From Malaya genurostris (Eukaryota; Arthropoda; Insecta; Diptera; Culicidae): a stretch of DNA of 64,000 nucleotides. Under the pieces are notes generated by a model, which saw nothing but the letters and a program-made list of their open reading frames with translations, made no database searches and was not told the origin of the DNA. Where the stretch lies: the NCBI RefSeq assembly GCF_030247185.1, contig NC_080572.1, positions 250,167,070 through 250,231,069 on the forward strand. The letters are read 5' to 3'. Shown here in pieces: positions 31,565 to 43,645 of the stretch; the stretch's first letter is position 1; each line of letters starts with the position of its first letter. Both the position numbers and the translations under genes were made by a program.

Positions 31565-32647
31565 TACTGCCCATACTCGCATATCAGTCCCATATCGGTT
31601 TTTGCCAATTTTGAGTTAGCTTGAGGAATGAAATCTATCCTCAATATACTTTCAGAAATTGCAATAAAAGTTGAGGGTTTGTTCAGTAAAATGTGAAAAA
31701 AATATCAACTCATGTCTGTCCCATATGCAAAATACTCGCATATCAGTCCCATTCAGTGCAAATTTCAATAATTTCATTTGTTGCAATATTGGAATAGTAG
31801 AGGTGTATTATCGATATTTCAAGTAATAATACCATGGTTTAACATTAGGTAGCACCAAGGATGGCTTTTATCGTGTCAAAGAATGTTCACTGGCAACTCT
31901 TCAACGATTGAATCAGTGCCATCAAAGAGAATTGGAAATCATCGCAACAACAAAAACCCGGCATGGCTCATTTAACATAGAATCGACACCAGTGCGAGAG
32001 CGAATTTCTCTCGATGACATTTCTGAGAATCAAAGGTTAGCACGCTGCTGTGGGGATTCTCTCTAAAGCAACAAACGGTCGCTAATTCTCGTTTCGCGAT
32101 CCGATTCTATACAGGCAGTTGATAATTGCAATAGAATTATTTTACTATTGCCGCTTATTCTAACTATGTGCATATAATCTTTGTATAAGTTGTGTCTATG
32201 AACATGTATGTGAAAGCTTCACACAAGGGTTTTGAAATATTGCAACCTAGTATGAGAATCATCAAGTTGAATCATCGATTCGATTTTCTGCGATAATTGC
32301 CAACTTGCGATTCTCTCTTGGGAAATTCAACACAGCAACGATCATTATCAGACTGTAATATTTTTAAGGGCCGTGAAATACTCAGAGTATGAAGTGGAGC
32401 GAAGGAATGTAGAAAAAATTTTCTCGCGGTTCATGCATTGAGAGACTCAAGTTCTTGTAGCATCTTCTACCGGATTGGAAATGTTGTATACAATATAGAT
32501 AGCAATATAGCAGCTTCTGTCAAATTTTCGGCAATCACCAACACTGGGTAGCACAATAAATCAAAAAAATCGGAAATAAAATTTTTATCGTCTTTTTCTC
32601 GACATGCCGATTTTCCATATGGGACTGATATGCAAGTATGGGCAGTA
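31565..32647. mobile_element. TA-flanked nonautonomous element (1083 bp)
   Basis: Ends TACTGCCCATACT and AGTATGGGCAGTA; the inverted match runs about 34 bp (through CAGTCCCATAT) with one mismatch. TA lies on both sides (31563-31564 and 32648-32649). The flanks rejoin as GCCTTTCTCTAGAAAGG, the expected family X palindrome. The subterminal word ATACTCGCATATCAGTCCCA recurs at about 31730-31750. No transposase ORF. TA targets suggest the Tc1/mariner superfamily. Confidence 0.85.
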
Positions 32648-32802
32648 TAGAAAGGTATTTGAATTACTGGAAAAACCAACTTTCGAACGGAGCCTCGGAG
32701 CCCCATAGTGTTATATACCATTCGACTGGGTTCGACGAGATCGGAGAATGTCGCTGTTTGTGTGCAATTTTCGAAGATATTTGAACGCGCTCAATTTTCT
32801 CA

Positions 32803-32885
32803 GAGATGACACTAAATCTCGACGTTTCATGCAATTCTAAGACTTTTGGCATCAACAATTTTTTTTCGATTTCGAAAATTTCATG
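32803..32885 (+). repeat. Half-copy of the 310-bp palindrome
   Basis: GATGACACTAAATCTCGACG through GAAAATTTCATGT matches the right arm 31402-31486. Confidence 0.78.
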
Positions 32886-33059
32886 TCGAAGTGAGTTACG
32901 TTTTTGGAGATTTTCTTTACTATTATCGATGCTTTCGGAAGCGGAAACCGGGGACTAGTATTCCCAAAGTAGTTTTATATATTCAATAACTAAGAAGATT
33001 TACCAACAAGATGAATTTAGCAGTAAGGTTTATAAAAATGTGCACCTCGTTTCGCCATC

Positions 33060-33468
33060 GCTTGTGAAAAATACTCTTGAAAATGGAAAATTTTCACTAA
33101 TCGCACTGTAACATCGGAACCGGTAGTCGAATCCGGATGGACTTTTCGGGGACTTTTTAAAAAATTATAAGACCTTTTATTTGCTTCTTAGTTTGTGAAA
33201 ATCGGTTGAAAAATTTCCGAGAAATTTGATTGCATTTTTTTTATAAATTTTTACATATTTCCTTGAAATTCCGGAACCGGAAGTCGTATCCAAATAAAAC
33301 TCAGGAAAAGTGTATAAAGTTATCAGACCTTTCATTTGAATCTAAGTTTGTGAAAATCGGTTTAGCCATCTCTGAGAAACGTGTGTGATTATTTTTTTTC
33401 CTTTTTTTTTTTGGTGCATATCACCCTGTAATTCCGGAACCGAAATACGAATCCATATGAAACTCAGG
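33060..33468 (+). repeat. Family X tandem units of about 160 bp
   Basis: TCCGGAACCGGAAGTCG-type words start at about 33113, 33270 and 33433, each followed by GTGAAAATCGGTT and a GAGAAA stretch, so the family contains a short tandem array here. The last unit is interrupted at 33469. Confidence 0.7.
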
Positions 33469-33922
33469 AAAGGCTATAGCAGGATAAGCATGTAAAATCT
33501 GCCCCCAAAGGGAATTCATATGGTTATACCACATTCGAAAGGTCATAGACTGTTAACTATTTTCTCAAAGTTTGAACCCTTTAAGTGCCATATTGACGGA
33601 GCTAGGGTGGTTCTATTGATTTTTATTTTATTTGATTTTCGAAGAAACTGCTTCTCCGAAAAAATTGAAAAAAATCAGGCATGTTTAAGGCATTATGGGG
33701 ATGCTTTACAATTTTTTTCAAAATTTTTGAAGATGTATTTCTTTTATTAAAAAATACTAGAAAATTTTGAAACATATTTTTTCCCTCTTCCAATTTTTGC
33801 ACCACCCTGGATTTTTTAGTGATAAATAAAGAATTTTTGGACATGTTGAAGTGGTATGTTTCCATATTTTTTAAAAATGTGGATGACCAAAATATTTGAT
33901 TTTTTCTAAAAAATCAATAACA

Positions 33923-34045
33923 GTCGACCATGCGTCCCCATCGAATTCTGAGAGAAGGAAACGCATGGTGCTTTATCTTAGCAGTTTCTAGTAGTAGTCG
34001 ACCATGCGTTCCCATAAAGTTCTCTTAAAAGAGAAACGCATGGTG
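33923..34045. repeat. Two ACCATGCGT hairpin units in the left arm
   Basis: Two tandem units (33923-33971, 33997-34045), each GTCGACCATGCGT...ACGCATGGTGC, able to form a hairpin. The right arm carries the same pair at about 36311-36432. Possibly subterminal protein-binding repeats (inference). Confidence 0.72.
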
Positions 34046-34866
34046 CTTTGTTCTAGTAGTTTATGATGCAACTCAAGCGCAAGGCTTAGAAATCAAAGTA
34101 ACGAAAAGAAGGATATGAGTATCAACCTTTGCATAATACATACACGATCATATTTCGGGTACAACCTAGAAAGCTACAAAGCGAGAACTTACTGGTATGT
34201 GGTTCATATATGAATGGTAGTAATACATGAACGTCGCGAGTATCACACATATGAAATTCGGTTATGGCAGTCAAGAACTAGAGCGAGTGTCAGTTTTTTT
34301 ACGTGTTGCTGATGGATGTAAAGAAAGAATAATGAAAGAAAGAATGAAAATTTCATTACAGTGTCAAAAGTTATTATAAAGATATGTTATCGAGGGATGT
34401 GTACAGTTTTCTGGAAAAATGTATAATAAAGATAAAGTTGGAGTTTTGTGTTTGAAAACTTCAATCGAATATCTTTATGATGGTTTTCATGGTTTGTAGA
34501 CTGAGAGCGCTGTATATTTTTATATTTATTCTAAAATTTGAAACAACAACAGATATAAAAAAATAGTGATGCGTTATTTTTCATTTTTGAGTTATAACCT
34601 TTGCATAATTTCAAATCAAGCATTTATCGACCATGTCTATTAAAAAACTTGATTCGCTGAATCGATCTCTTTAATTTTTGGGTATATTGTGTAGAAAGTT
34701 CCATATTTTCCAGAAAATATCTGAGAATACATAACTAACTCAGTAAGTGATTTTCAAACTCAGAGGAACGCTTCCAGGTTTTTACAGGTTTAATATGGTC
34801 AAATATCATTGAGCTTCGTGATATGCTGGTGTAAATGAGAAAGATTTATTCGTATTTCTGTTCAAA

Positions 34867-35323
34867 TTGCGAACGGGAAGTTCTAATAAGATAATATTAT
34901 CAATCCTTGGATTGGAACGAGTGCAACAAGTATCGGAATATAGTAGCTCTGGAACAGAAGCTTTTGAAAAGGATGTTCTGCCAAGTTATTTTGGATTTAA
35001 AGCTTTATCACGAGATGACCCAATTGAGACACACATATCACAAAAAAGCTATTCGGGCCGGTAAAAAGTTTCATTTTTAAACGCTTACAAGTACTATATC
35101 GAGTACACTACAAATTCGACTGGATATTTGGGAATCCAGCGCCGTTGCTGTGAATGCGTTATTGGCAATTGAACTGTTGGTTGCTGTTCACACGAGGCCG
35201 CCATTATTCACTACCTTTCCTTATGCTCGGTTTTTATCCAGAATTGTGAGACCGGCGAAAATATTGTCAGAAATGCTCAAATCAGAACAGCTACCAAGTG
35301 ACGATGATAATTCTATAGAATAA
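34867..35323 (+). pseudogene. Unrecognised coding-like segment in the core of the long-arm element
   Basis: Two adjoining open stretches: 34867-35064 (65 codons, no ATG) and 35081-35323 (80 codons stop to stop, no initiating ATG) in the +1 frame. The second reads like real protein: DIWESSAVAVNALLAIELLV, TRPPLFTTFPYARFLSRIV and an acidic end SDDDNSIE. Base use is less AT-biased than around it. It could be an exon or a frameshifted gene relic carried by the element. I recognise no family. Confidence 0.3.
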
Positions 35324-35778
35324 ACGAAAAGAATCAGAGAGAAAATGTGTGCATGGAAATAGCAATGTATTTTTATAACATTTTTATCCCATTTCCTATT
35401 TAAATGAAAAATACAGTCAAAAATTTTCAGAAATTTTTTTGTGACCTTTCTTACATGAACTTCTTAATCATTTCATAAAGACAATTGAAGTTTCAATTTA
35501 ATAATTGACCCTTTTGAGTCTTAGTTCTGACTCCTACTGCGTCCATTAGTTCATCCAATAGCAAAATTTTATTAAAAATGATGTGCTGATAAAAAAAAAA
35601 CTCCAGGGTTATGAAATCAACCACAAAATGTATAAAAATTTCAGCTTATTTTAAAATTTATAGCAGTTCATCGTTTGGTTTAAATAATATGATATTTAAA
35701 GAATAAGAGGAATATGCTTTATTAAACTCAAATTGATGTGACTATATTAGTATTATATTAGGATAAGAATTCTATGTA

Positions 35779-35855
35779 AAAGTGATGCTACGGCGAAGAA
35801 CAACTTATGTAAATTGCCTTAAGAAATTAACGTATTTATGGAAAAACAATTCTAA
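35779..35855 (+). repeat. Relic of an I-type LINE 3' end
   Basis: GATGCTACGGCGAAGAACAA and AACGTATTTATGGAAAAAC match the 3' terminal sequence of the I-type element (inverted at 58004-58080). Confidence 0.6.
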
Positions 35856-36885
35856 GAAATCGATTCCAACCTTCATCAGTGGCCACTTTTGTTTGACACC
35901 AATATAAAAAAGAAAGAATTAAATTCACTGCTGTTTCAACTCGCTATGTATTTAGTGAAATGTACAGAGCTGGCAAAAAGAAAACCGCGTTGTACGAGAC
36001 CCAACAGTGTAAAACGATTTGACCATTTCATGAAACACTATCGAATCATCGAATTATATACAGTCACTCGCTCTAGTTCTTGACTGCCGTAACCGAACTG
36101 CATATGTGTGATACTCGCAACGTTCATATATTACTACCATTCATATATAAACCACATACCAGTAAGTTCTCGCTTTGTAGCTTTCTAGGTTGTACCCGAA
36201 GTATGATCGTGTATGTATTATGCAAAGGTTGATACTCATTTCCTTCTTTTCGTTACTTTGATTTCTAAGCCCTGCGCTTGAGTTGCATCATAAACTACTA
36301 GAACAAAGCACCATGCGTTTCCGTTTTAAGAGAACTTTATGGGAACGCATGGTCGACTACTACTAGAAACTGCTAAGATAAAGCACCATGCGTTTCCTTC
36401 TCTCAGAATTTGATGGGAACGCATGGTCGACTGTTATTGATTTTTTAGAAAAAATTAAATATTTTGGTCGTCCACATTTTTAAAAAATATGAAAACATAC
36501 CATTTTAACATGTCCGAAAATTCTTTATTTATCACTAAAAAATCCAGGGTGGTGCAAAAATTGGAAGAGGGAAAAAATATGTTTCAAAATTTTCTAGTAT
36601 TTTTTAATAAAAGAAATACATCTTCAAAAATTTTGAAAAAAATTGTAAAGCATCCCCATAATGCCTTAAACATGCCTGATTTTTTTCAAATTTTTCGGAG
36701 AAGCAGTTTCTTCAAAAATCAAATAAAATAAAAATCAATAGAACCACCCTAGCTCCGTCAATATGGCAGTTAAAGGGTTGAAACTTTGAGAAAATTGTTT
36801 CCAGTCTATGACCTTTCGAATGTGGTATAACAATATGAATTCCCTTTGGGGGCAGATTTCACATGCTTATCCTGCTATAGCCTTT

Positions 36886-37085
36886 GTATGAGACCTTGAG
36901 ACCTTGAGTGACATTATTTGTAACATACACACATACATACAAAAACACACACACACACTCACACATTTTGTGATTTTGACGAGCTGAGTCGAACGGTATG
37001 TGACACTCGGCCCTCCGGCCCTCTGTTATAAAGTTGGTTTTCACAGCGATTGCATAGCCTTTCTGTATGAGAAAGGCAAAAAAAA
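36886..37085 (+). repeat. Family X 3' tail
   Basis: Continues the interrupted family X unit: TGTATGAGACC, an AC microsatellite (36945-36965), GACGAGCTGAGTCGAACGG, CACTCGGCCCTCCGG, then TTTCTGTATGAGAAAGGC. Confidence 0.72.
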
Positions 37086-38030
37086 ATTAAGTTTTCATTC
37101 GTTACGCGATATTTCAGATTAGCATCACTGTTCTCATACAAATAGGCAACGCAAATGTCAAGCACTAGTTTGGAAAAATTATGCTGACTGTGTGACATAA
37201 ACACTGAATCATGCTTTTGTAAACCACTCGAATCAATCTGAATTAATTGGTGCCCAAAATGAGTCAAAATTAGTGTCACAAATTATTTAATAAAAAGATA
37301 AAAAATATTTTTAGAAGACTGTTTTGAAGAAAGAGAAAGGCATTATCACACCACTAGGTGGATTAGGAAGGGTTTTTTTTTTATTTTCCAACGGCATCAC
37401 TGCCAATATAATAGGATGGTATTATCAACACTAAAGCACGCCGCCAACCCTTCTTTCATTAATTTTTGGAAAGTTTCAAAACCACAAATATAAGTTTTCC
37501 AAAGGTTTTTTTTAAATAAAACTTTTAAATCAGAGGATAAGTGTATCGGTGAAGAAGAAGGTGTTTCATATAGATTGGTAATGCCACATAGTTATAAAAA
37601 CAGGAAGGATGAAGCAAGCGAAAAAAAAAATTTTTTTTTAGGAGAATCTTCCGATGAAGGTCCGCAAAATTTTTGCACAAATTTTTCTTCAGGGTTGATT
37701 GTTTATAGAAAACTTATATCCATAATACAAATGATTATGTCACCGAATTCCACGCAACATATTTACGCCTACGCTTAGAAAAAATGTGTTTAATGCTTTG
37801 TTTACATTAAGGGCTGGGCAAAATTACGAAAGGTGAAGTGGGAGGGTAGGCGGTTTCTTGGTTGCCATATGTGGCTCGCTTCCATGGTCACCTTAATCGC
37901 TGGGTTATCCATGTAAACTCACTATCAGATATTAAAAATAGGATTTAATTAATGCGATTAATTAAATATCAGTTCGCAGCACATTTAAAAATAACATAAA
38001 AGATCTGTTAATGTTTAACGCTCGCCTCGC
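37086..38030. other. Noncoding stretch, no gene seen
   Basis: Contains a family X end (about 37336-37375, inverted AATCCACCTAGTGGTG) and a small palindrome ATTTAATTAATGCGATTAATTAAAT near 37945-37970. No coding signal. Confidence 0.45.
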
Positions 38031-39843
38031 CAATACCATGTTGACTACAAGTGACACAAATCCTTAAAATGTCGTAACAAGAATGGCACCATAGGGTAGT
38101 GAAAAGTATCATAACTACGTACAGCACGTTCCGTCGATTGAAGGTTACGTAAGGGTTACGTTATGTTCGCAAGGCGAAAGTCAGCGGCCCGCATGGACAA
38201 CTGTCGGGGTTACGCGTAAGAAGAAATCACTTCGATTCCGAGTCTAGCCGCACTGGAAACGCATCAGAAAAGTCACCGCATGCGAGTGCATATGCGACTG
38301 CGAGCCCTTTTTTTAAGCCCTTTCCATTGGTTCATTCACCGACCGGCTAAACGATTCATTCACGTGCTGTCGTTGTGACTCACCGATGATCGGCTGGAGT
38401 AGGCTTGTAAGCAAATGGAGCGAAACGATGGTGATTCCGATTTATAGATTCAGGCCGATTTTCTTTATAGATGGTATTTGTAGATTTAAACTTTATTTCA
38501 TTATGTTTAGATAATTTCAGCGGTTTATATGATGCTACTAATCTGCTTAGTTAATGAAAACAAACAAACTTAATTTTGTATTCAAGTAAAACATTGAATG
38601 TATATTTCAAAATACCAATGAATTTCTCACAAACAAGTCTAAGCGATAAACTGGCAGTGGATGTGTCACCGAAAAATTTCATGACAACCCTGTCCCTATT
38701 CAGCTTTGATTGGTTGAACGGGAACAAAACTCACTCGTGATAAGAACGAAGCAAGCCGTGCTCAAACAGCATGTACCTCATTGCAGACCACCAAACTCCT
38801 AGTACACCTAATACAAACTGATACCTTCCAATCTGTGCCCTTCCAATCGTTAATATTTCGGTGTACCAATCGCGGTTGGTCGCGCTCAGTAGTTTGCATT
38901 GTGCGGCCGCGTGAGTTGTGCCGTGCGCTGCTCTGAACGCAAAATCAACCGTCACGTAACCTACTGGTTATCCAATCCCAATGTTTTTTTCTTCTCCAGA
39001 CTGTGTGTGTAGCGTAAAGAGGTAGGTACTCAATTATTTTTGGCGACAACGCTTGCGACATCGGAGAGCAGATGATGATGATGATGCAACGACAACGACG
39101 ACGCCGACACCGACGCCGGTCGGTTCTTCGTTCTCGCCCCGGATAGCGTCATCCTTCGGTGTCATGTAGGCACCAGCAGCAACAACAGTAACCGGAGTCA
39201 GAACGTGCTAATAGTCATGTAGGCATCGTTGTTTTGTTCTACCGTTGCTTCCATTCGATACGTTGCAGCCAATCATCTGCTAGAGCTAGAATGTGACGTA
39301 CGGCGCAGTTAGCCACGTAATACAGTCGGTACACTTGAAACGATTGCGCGACGATCGAGTTTAGTTAGTATGTAACTGTTCAAAAGAAGGGAGAGGTTTG
39401 CACCAGTCGCTGCATATTTTTGCGTTCTACAGTGACTCTGACTCCACTTAATTAATGCTCAATTTATCGCTTTCCGAAGGATTCCGTGTGCCTTCGGATC
39501 GAACCATTGTTGCAAAGGGATGATTGTGTAACCGCATTTAATTGGTTATGATTAGCGAATACGAAGGTACCGGGAAATAGGATGATGCAACGCGTTATAG
39601 CTTTATATTTATTCTCTAAATTTAGGTTGGCAGCAAACTCATAAAAGTTCGAAACTTTGTTGCTGATGAATCAAATGCCAGTGCGCTCAACGTATTGCAA
39701 TATTAAAAACAAAAATCGCAACATTACTGCCATTTCGCTTCAACAACTGCCGAATGTCGGGTGAATTCAGTACTGAGATGATACCTTTTTTCTACCAACC
39801 AGCATTTGTTTTTCGCGTAAATATTCCTCGTTGTATTTAGTTT
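38031..39843. other. Less AT-rich noncoding block, possibly regulatory
   Basis: Higher GC than the surroundings (38140-39420), a GAT microsatellite (39069-39083) and a CGACGC-type run (39090-39120), TGACGTA and AGTCAGT-like words near 39290-39330. No ORF resembles a protein. It could be a 5' region or enhancer of a host gene outside the window; that is speculation. Confidence 0.3.
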
Positions 39844-40181
39844 TCATGAAATTATTTTAATGACCGGAATTTTGGAGCTGCAAGACGGATCGAAGATAGA
39901 AATTGTATTAAACCTTAAAATTATTCCTTTCAATCTAAACGTGTGACAATCGATTAAGCATTTCATGAGATGTAGAAGTGAGTTCCTGTTTAAAGTTTTT
40001 TTTTCATTATTTATGATACTTCCAGAAACGGTATTCAGAGACCGATATAAGCAAAAATAAGGAGTGTATCGAAAATAAGCTATCCACATACATTTGTGTT
40101 GTACGCATGTATTTGTGATGGGTTTTTGATGCTCAGATCACAGCATGCTGTGCATTTGGCTGTCAGCTTTCGTTTGTTTAC

Positions 40182-40430
40182 TTGTTTGTGCGATTGAAAT
40201 TCTGCGTTTTCAAAATGTCGCGTATTGAAAAGGAAGTGAAAATTAAGGTTCTGGACACATGGCTAAGTGAGAAGGGTATTACTATGCGAAAATTGGCTAA
40301 TTGCCATAGAAATCGACTTTCTCTCACAAAAATAACATTCACTTCATTTTTATCGCGACAACATAAATGTTTTTATGCACTAATCGCATCTAAATTAAAT
40401 TATCTAGACATTGTCATGATAGATTTTTGA
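40182..40430 (+). pseudogene. Possible helix-turn-helix fragment of a Tc1/mariner transposase
   Basis: Frame from ATG at 40215 reads MSRIEKEVKIKVLDTWLSEK then GITMRKLANCHRNR before losing protein-like character. A charged start followed by a short helix-turn-helix resembles mariner or pogo N-termini. No catalytic domain follows and no ends were found. Confidence 0.3.
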
Positions 40431-40689
40431 TCCATGCTTTCGAAGGCGAGATATTCAATGAACAGGTTGAAAGACGGCGTTTTCAGCTATGCAATTCTTC
40501 CTTCAGAAAAGAGACGTTCCCGACCGCTAAAGTCAATGAATCATTCTGAAATTTCCACAGAATAATCTGAACAAATTTTCTAAGAGATTGTTAGTTGGGT
40601 TTTTTGATATTCGATTATCAGATTTGAAGCGTAAAAATAGCCCTCTAAAATACACTGGCCTTAGCCCTTTAAACCTAAATGTACCTAAA

Positions 40690-43071
40690 TGTAAATGTAT
40701 TTGTCTAATTTGACGAGAATCGATACTTTTGTAAGACCATAGAAAAAGTTTGCATATATTAAATATGATTATATGGTGGGTGGATGTAGCAAGTGTTTTT
40801 AAAAAGGGGGGTGTAATGTTTGTAATGGCATAACTCCGGAACTACTGAGCGGATAACTATCAAACTTGGCACATGTACTTCTTGCTTTTTAGAGATGGTT
40901 AAAGGAGTATTTTTAAAGGGGAGGGAGCGTAGCAAGTGTCATAAGCAAGAGGGGGGTCATGGAAAAATTCATATAACTTGACAAAAATCTATACGTTTTG
41001 AAGACCATAAAAACATTTTGCATATCTTAGATACTATACTATACGGGGAGAGGATGTAGCAAGTGCCTTGAAAAAGGGGGGTGTAATGTTTAAAACGACA
41101 TAACTCCGAAACTACCGAACGGATTGCCACCAAACTTGCAAAGATAATTCTTGCTCTTCTAAAAAGGACATACGGTTATTTTAATGAGGGAGGGAGCGAA
41201 GTAAGTGTCCTTAATAGGGGGGGGTCATGAGAAAATTTGTCTAATTTGACGAGAATCGATACTTTTTTAAGACCATAGAAACAGTTTGCATATATTAAAT
41301 ATGATTATATAGGGGGTGGATGTAGCAAGTGTTTTTAAAAAGGGGGGTATATTTGCAACGGCATAACTCCGAAAGTACTTAACGGATTGCTATCAAACTT
41401 GACACATGTACATCTTGCTCTTCAGAGATGGTCATAAGCTTATTTTTATGGGAGGAGGGAGCGTAGCAAGTGTCATTAACAAGGAGGGGTCATGAAAAAA
41501 TTAATAGAACTTGACGAAAATCGATATTTTTTGAGAACCTTAGAAATATTTTGCATACCATGGATATTATTTAATAGGGGATGGATGTAACAGGTGCCTT
41601 TAAAAAGGGGGATGTAATGTTTGTAACGGCATAACTCCGGAACTACTGAACGGATTGTTATCATATTTGGCACAGATACTTCTTGCTCTTCAGAGATGAT
41701 CATTAGAACATTTTCAGCAGGGAAAGTGCGTAGCAACTGTCCTTAACATGAGGGGAGGGAGTAAATGACGAAATTTATATAATTTGAAGAGAATCGACCT
41801 TTAGACTAGAAGGAGGGGGTTTGGAAAATAAATTTTCATCTCTCATTTTTTGTAAAAAAAGAGAAAGGCAAGAATTTCAAGGTCGTGGTAGATAGTATTG
41901 CTGTTGTTAATTCGAATGCAACGCAGTTTTCTTTAAATAATTTCAAAAGATCTGGTTCCATTTTGCCGGGGAATTCAAAGAACTAAGGGAAACTAATCGT
42001 TGTCTGAATATAAACGCGAGTGTGTTTAAGTCTAAGCATAACTATGAAACAACTAAACAAATCGCCACCAAGTTTGACACATGTACTACTCAGGGTTATC
42101 ATGGAGGAGATCTGTAGTAAGTTCACTGACAAAAAGGAAGTTAAATCAAAATAGATTATAAGGTTATTTTGAGGGAGTGTAGCGAGTGCCCCGAACATGG
42201 AAAGTGTTAGGAAAAATTGATCGGATTTTACGAAAAATTGGTACTTCTTTACGAGTACAGTATAATTCTAGCAAAAATATTCACTAGAGGGAGGGGGAAT
42301 AAGTATTCTCAACATTGATTTGAATTGACGAAATCATACAATCAAAGTGCATTTTTTTATGTAAATTGAGAAAACTGTCTACTCAAGGTGATGGAAATAA
42401 GTTTACAACAACATTTGTATTAACTGAATCATCATTCTATAGGTTTTCCTCCCCGGTGAACGAACAAAATGGTTAAAGCCGGGGTAAAATAAATTATATA
42501 AAAAAGTTATTCTATAGTACGAATGTAGTCATGATGTTAAACAGCCATTCGATATAAAATAATCATTATCAGATGGAAAATTTTGAACAATTACGTGGAA
42601 ATAATGACGTCATAAAAAATTTTATAAAGAGGAGGGAGTAGCAAGTGTTAATAGCCATGGAAGCCAAAGGTATTGTAGATCGAATTTGACGAGGACGTAC
42701 GGAAGTACGTTACAAGCACATATTCATAATAATTCAAGTACGTTACAAGCACATATACAAATGAAACTCGGAGGTTACTAAGAAGGTATTTATAGAGAGC
42801 AAGATGTTTTGAATGTTTCTAACAAAAGTGTTCAAATATAAAACTGACCCAATTTGTGGAGAATATCATGAAAATTATGATTATTGTGAGATCTGAGATG
42901 GGACACTAATCATTCGCAATCTGAACATGAACGGAGTATTGTTCAATCGGGTTTCCGTCTAAGTTATTTTTTACTAAAATCAGAGTATTTCACTAAGCAG
43001 GACAACTTCGAGAATATTTTCAGCCTTCCCTTCACGAAACATTTTCGAGCAACGCCGGGTAATTCAGCTAG
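40690..43071 (+). mobile_element. Helitron derivative with internal tandem array, 5'-truncated
   Basis: The 3' end GCAACGCCGGGTAATTCAGCTAG at 43049-43071 is followed by T, matching the Helitron at 22813-23657. Shared interior: ATCATGGAGGAGAGCTGTAG-like (42100), AGGGAGTGTAGCGAGTG-like, GACGAGAATCGATAC. The left TC end is absent, so it is 5'-truncated or rearranged. No Rep/helicase ORF. Confidence 0.82.
40705..41790 (+). repeat. Tandem array, about 267-bp units, four full plus a partial
   Basis: The anchor TGACGAGAATC-like recurs at 40711, 40979, 41247, 41512 and 41785 (spacings 268, 268, 265, 273). Each unit holds AAGACCATAGAAA, GGATGTAGCAAGTG, a GGGGGGTGTAATGTTT run, ATAACTCCGGAACTACTGA and AGCGTAGCAAGTGTC. 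The short Helitron at 22.8 kb has about one unit. Confidence 0.9.
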
Positions 43072-43359
43072 TCTGTTGATACAAAAGATGAAGAGGTTTT
43101 ATACCTGATCCCTGTTCCTCAAATAAATATATAAATAACCGTGACATTTAAAACGCAATTCTCAAACTCTAGAAGCTTTCCACATCAGTTTGTAACATCT
43201 TGAAGCTGGTCGAACCTATCCCTTATATACCAATACCGAATCACTACGGAAGGAAATCAACAAATCCGTCTTGGACTTTTAAAAGCCTTCACCGATCATT
43301 GAATTCTGGAAATATAATTATCATGGGTTTGTCTAGAAATAATGTAAAAGCCGTAGTAT

Positions 43360-43645
43360 TTCAACTTAAAAGGCAAACACAGAAGTCATGTTTTTTCCTC
43401 TTTGATGGTAATTTATTCCAAACATTTTAACCAACTTGAATTTTGAGCTATTTGGTGCTATTTAATATTACTGCAAATTTTATCAAAAGTTGCTGATCAT
43501 ATTTCCGAGGGCATGAAGCAAAAAATATGTTGATACGTTAGATACAACAAGAGATATTCACGATCAAAACTTATCACTTTCTTAGAGAGTAAATTTTGAA
43601 TAGCTGCCCCATTAGTAAAGTAAGACGTATTCACGTCAAAAGTAT
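43360..43645 (+). repeat. Dispersed family Y, copy 2
   Basis: AAAAGGCAAACACAG, TGATCATATTTCCGAGGGCA, ACAAGAGATATTCACGATC, then GACGTATTCACGTC (43624-43637). The final palindrome differs from copy 1 at two paired positions. Confidence 0.7.

Larger units (their letters stand above)
33469..36885. mobile_element. 3.4-kb element with 821-bp inverted arms
   Basis: Left arm 33469-34289 and right arm 36065-36885 are inverted copies of equal length with few differences. Terminal sequence AAAGGCTATAGCAGGATAAG. The core (34290-36064) is unique. It lies inside a family X unit, which resumes at 36886. I found no transposase, integrase or polymerase, and no clear target duplication. Long terminal inverted repeats occur in fold-back, MULE-like and Polinton-like elements; I cannot assign it. 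Confidence 0.83.

Noticed and set aside
33623..33865. 80-codon ORF present in both arms of the long inverted-repeat element (also 36489-36731)
   Set aside because: The arms are near-identical copies, so retention in both is expected; the sequence is Lys/Phe/Asn-rich and low complexity, typical of AT-rich chance ORFs.
33469..36885. Polinton/Maverick element
   Set aside because: Long inverted arms fit, but at 3.4 kb with no polymerase, integrase, ATPase or protease reading frame there is no positive evidence.
40705..41790. Regular repeats considered as a CRISPR-like array
   Set aside because: Units of about 267 bp with diverged copies and no unique spacers, inside a Helitron, in a eukaryotic context.
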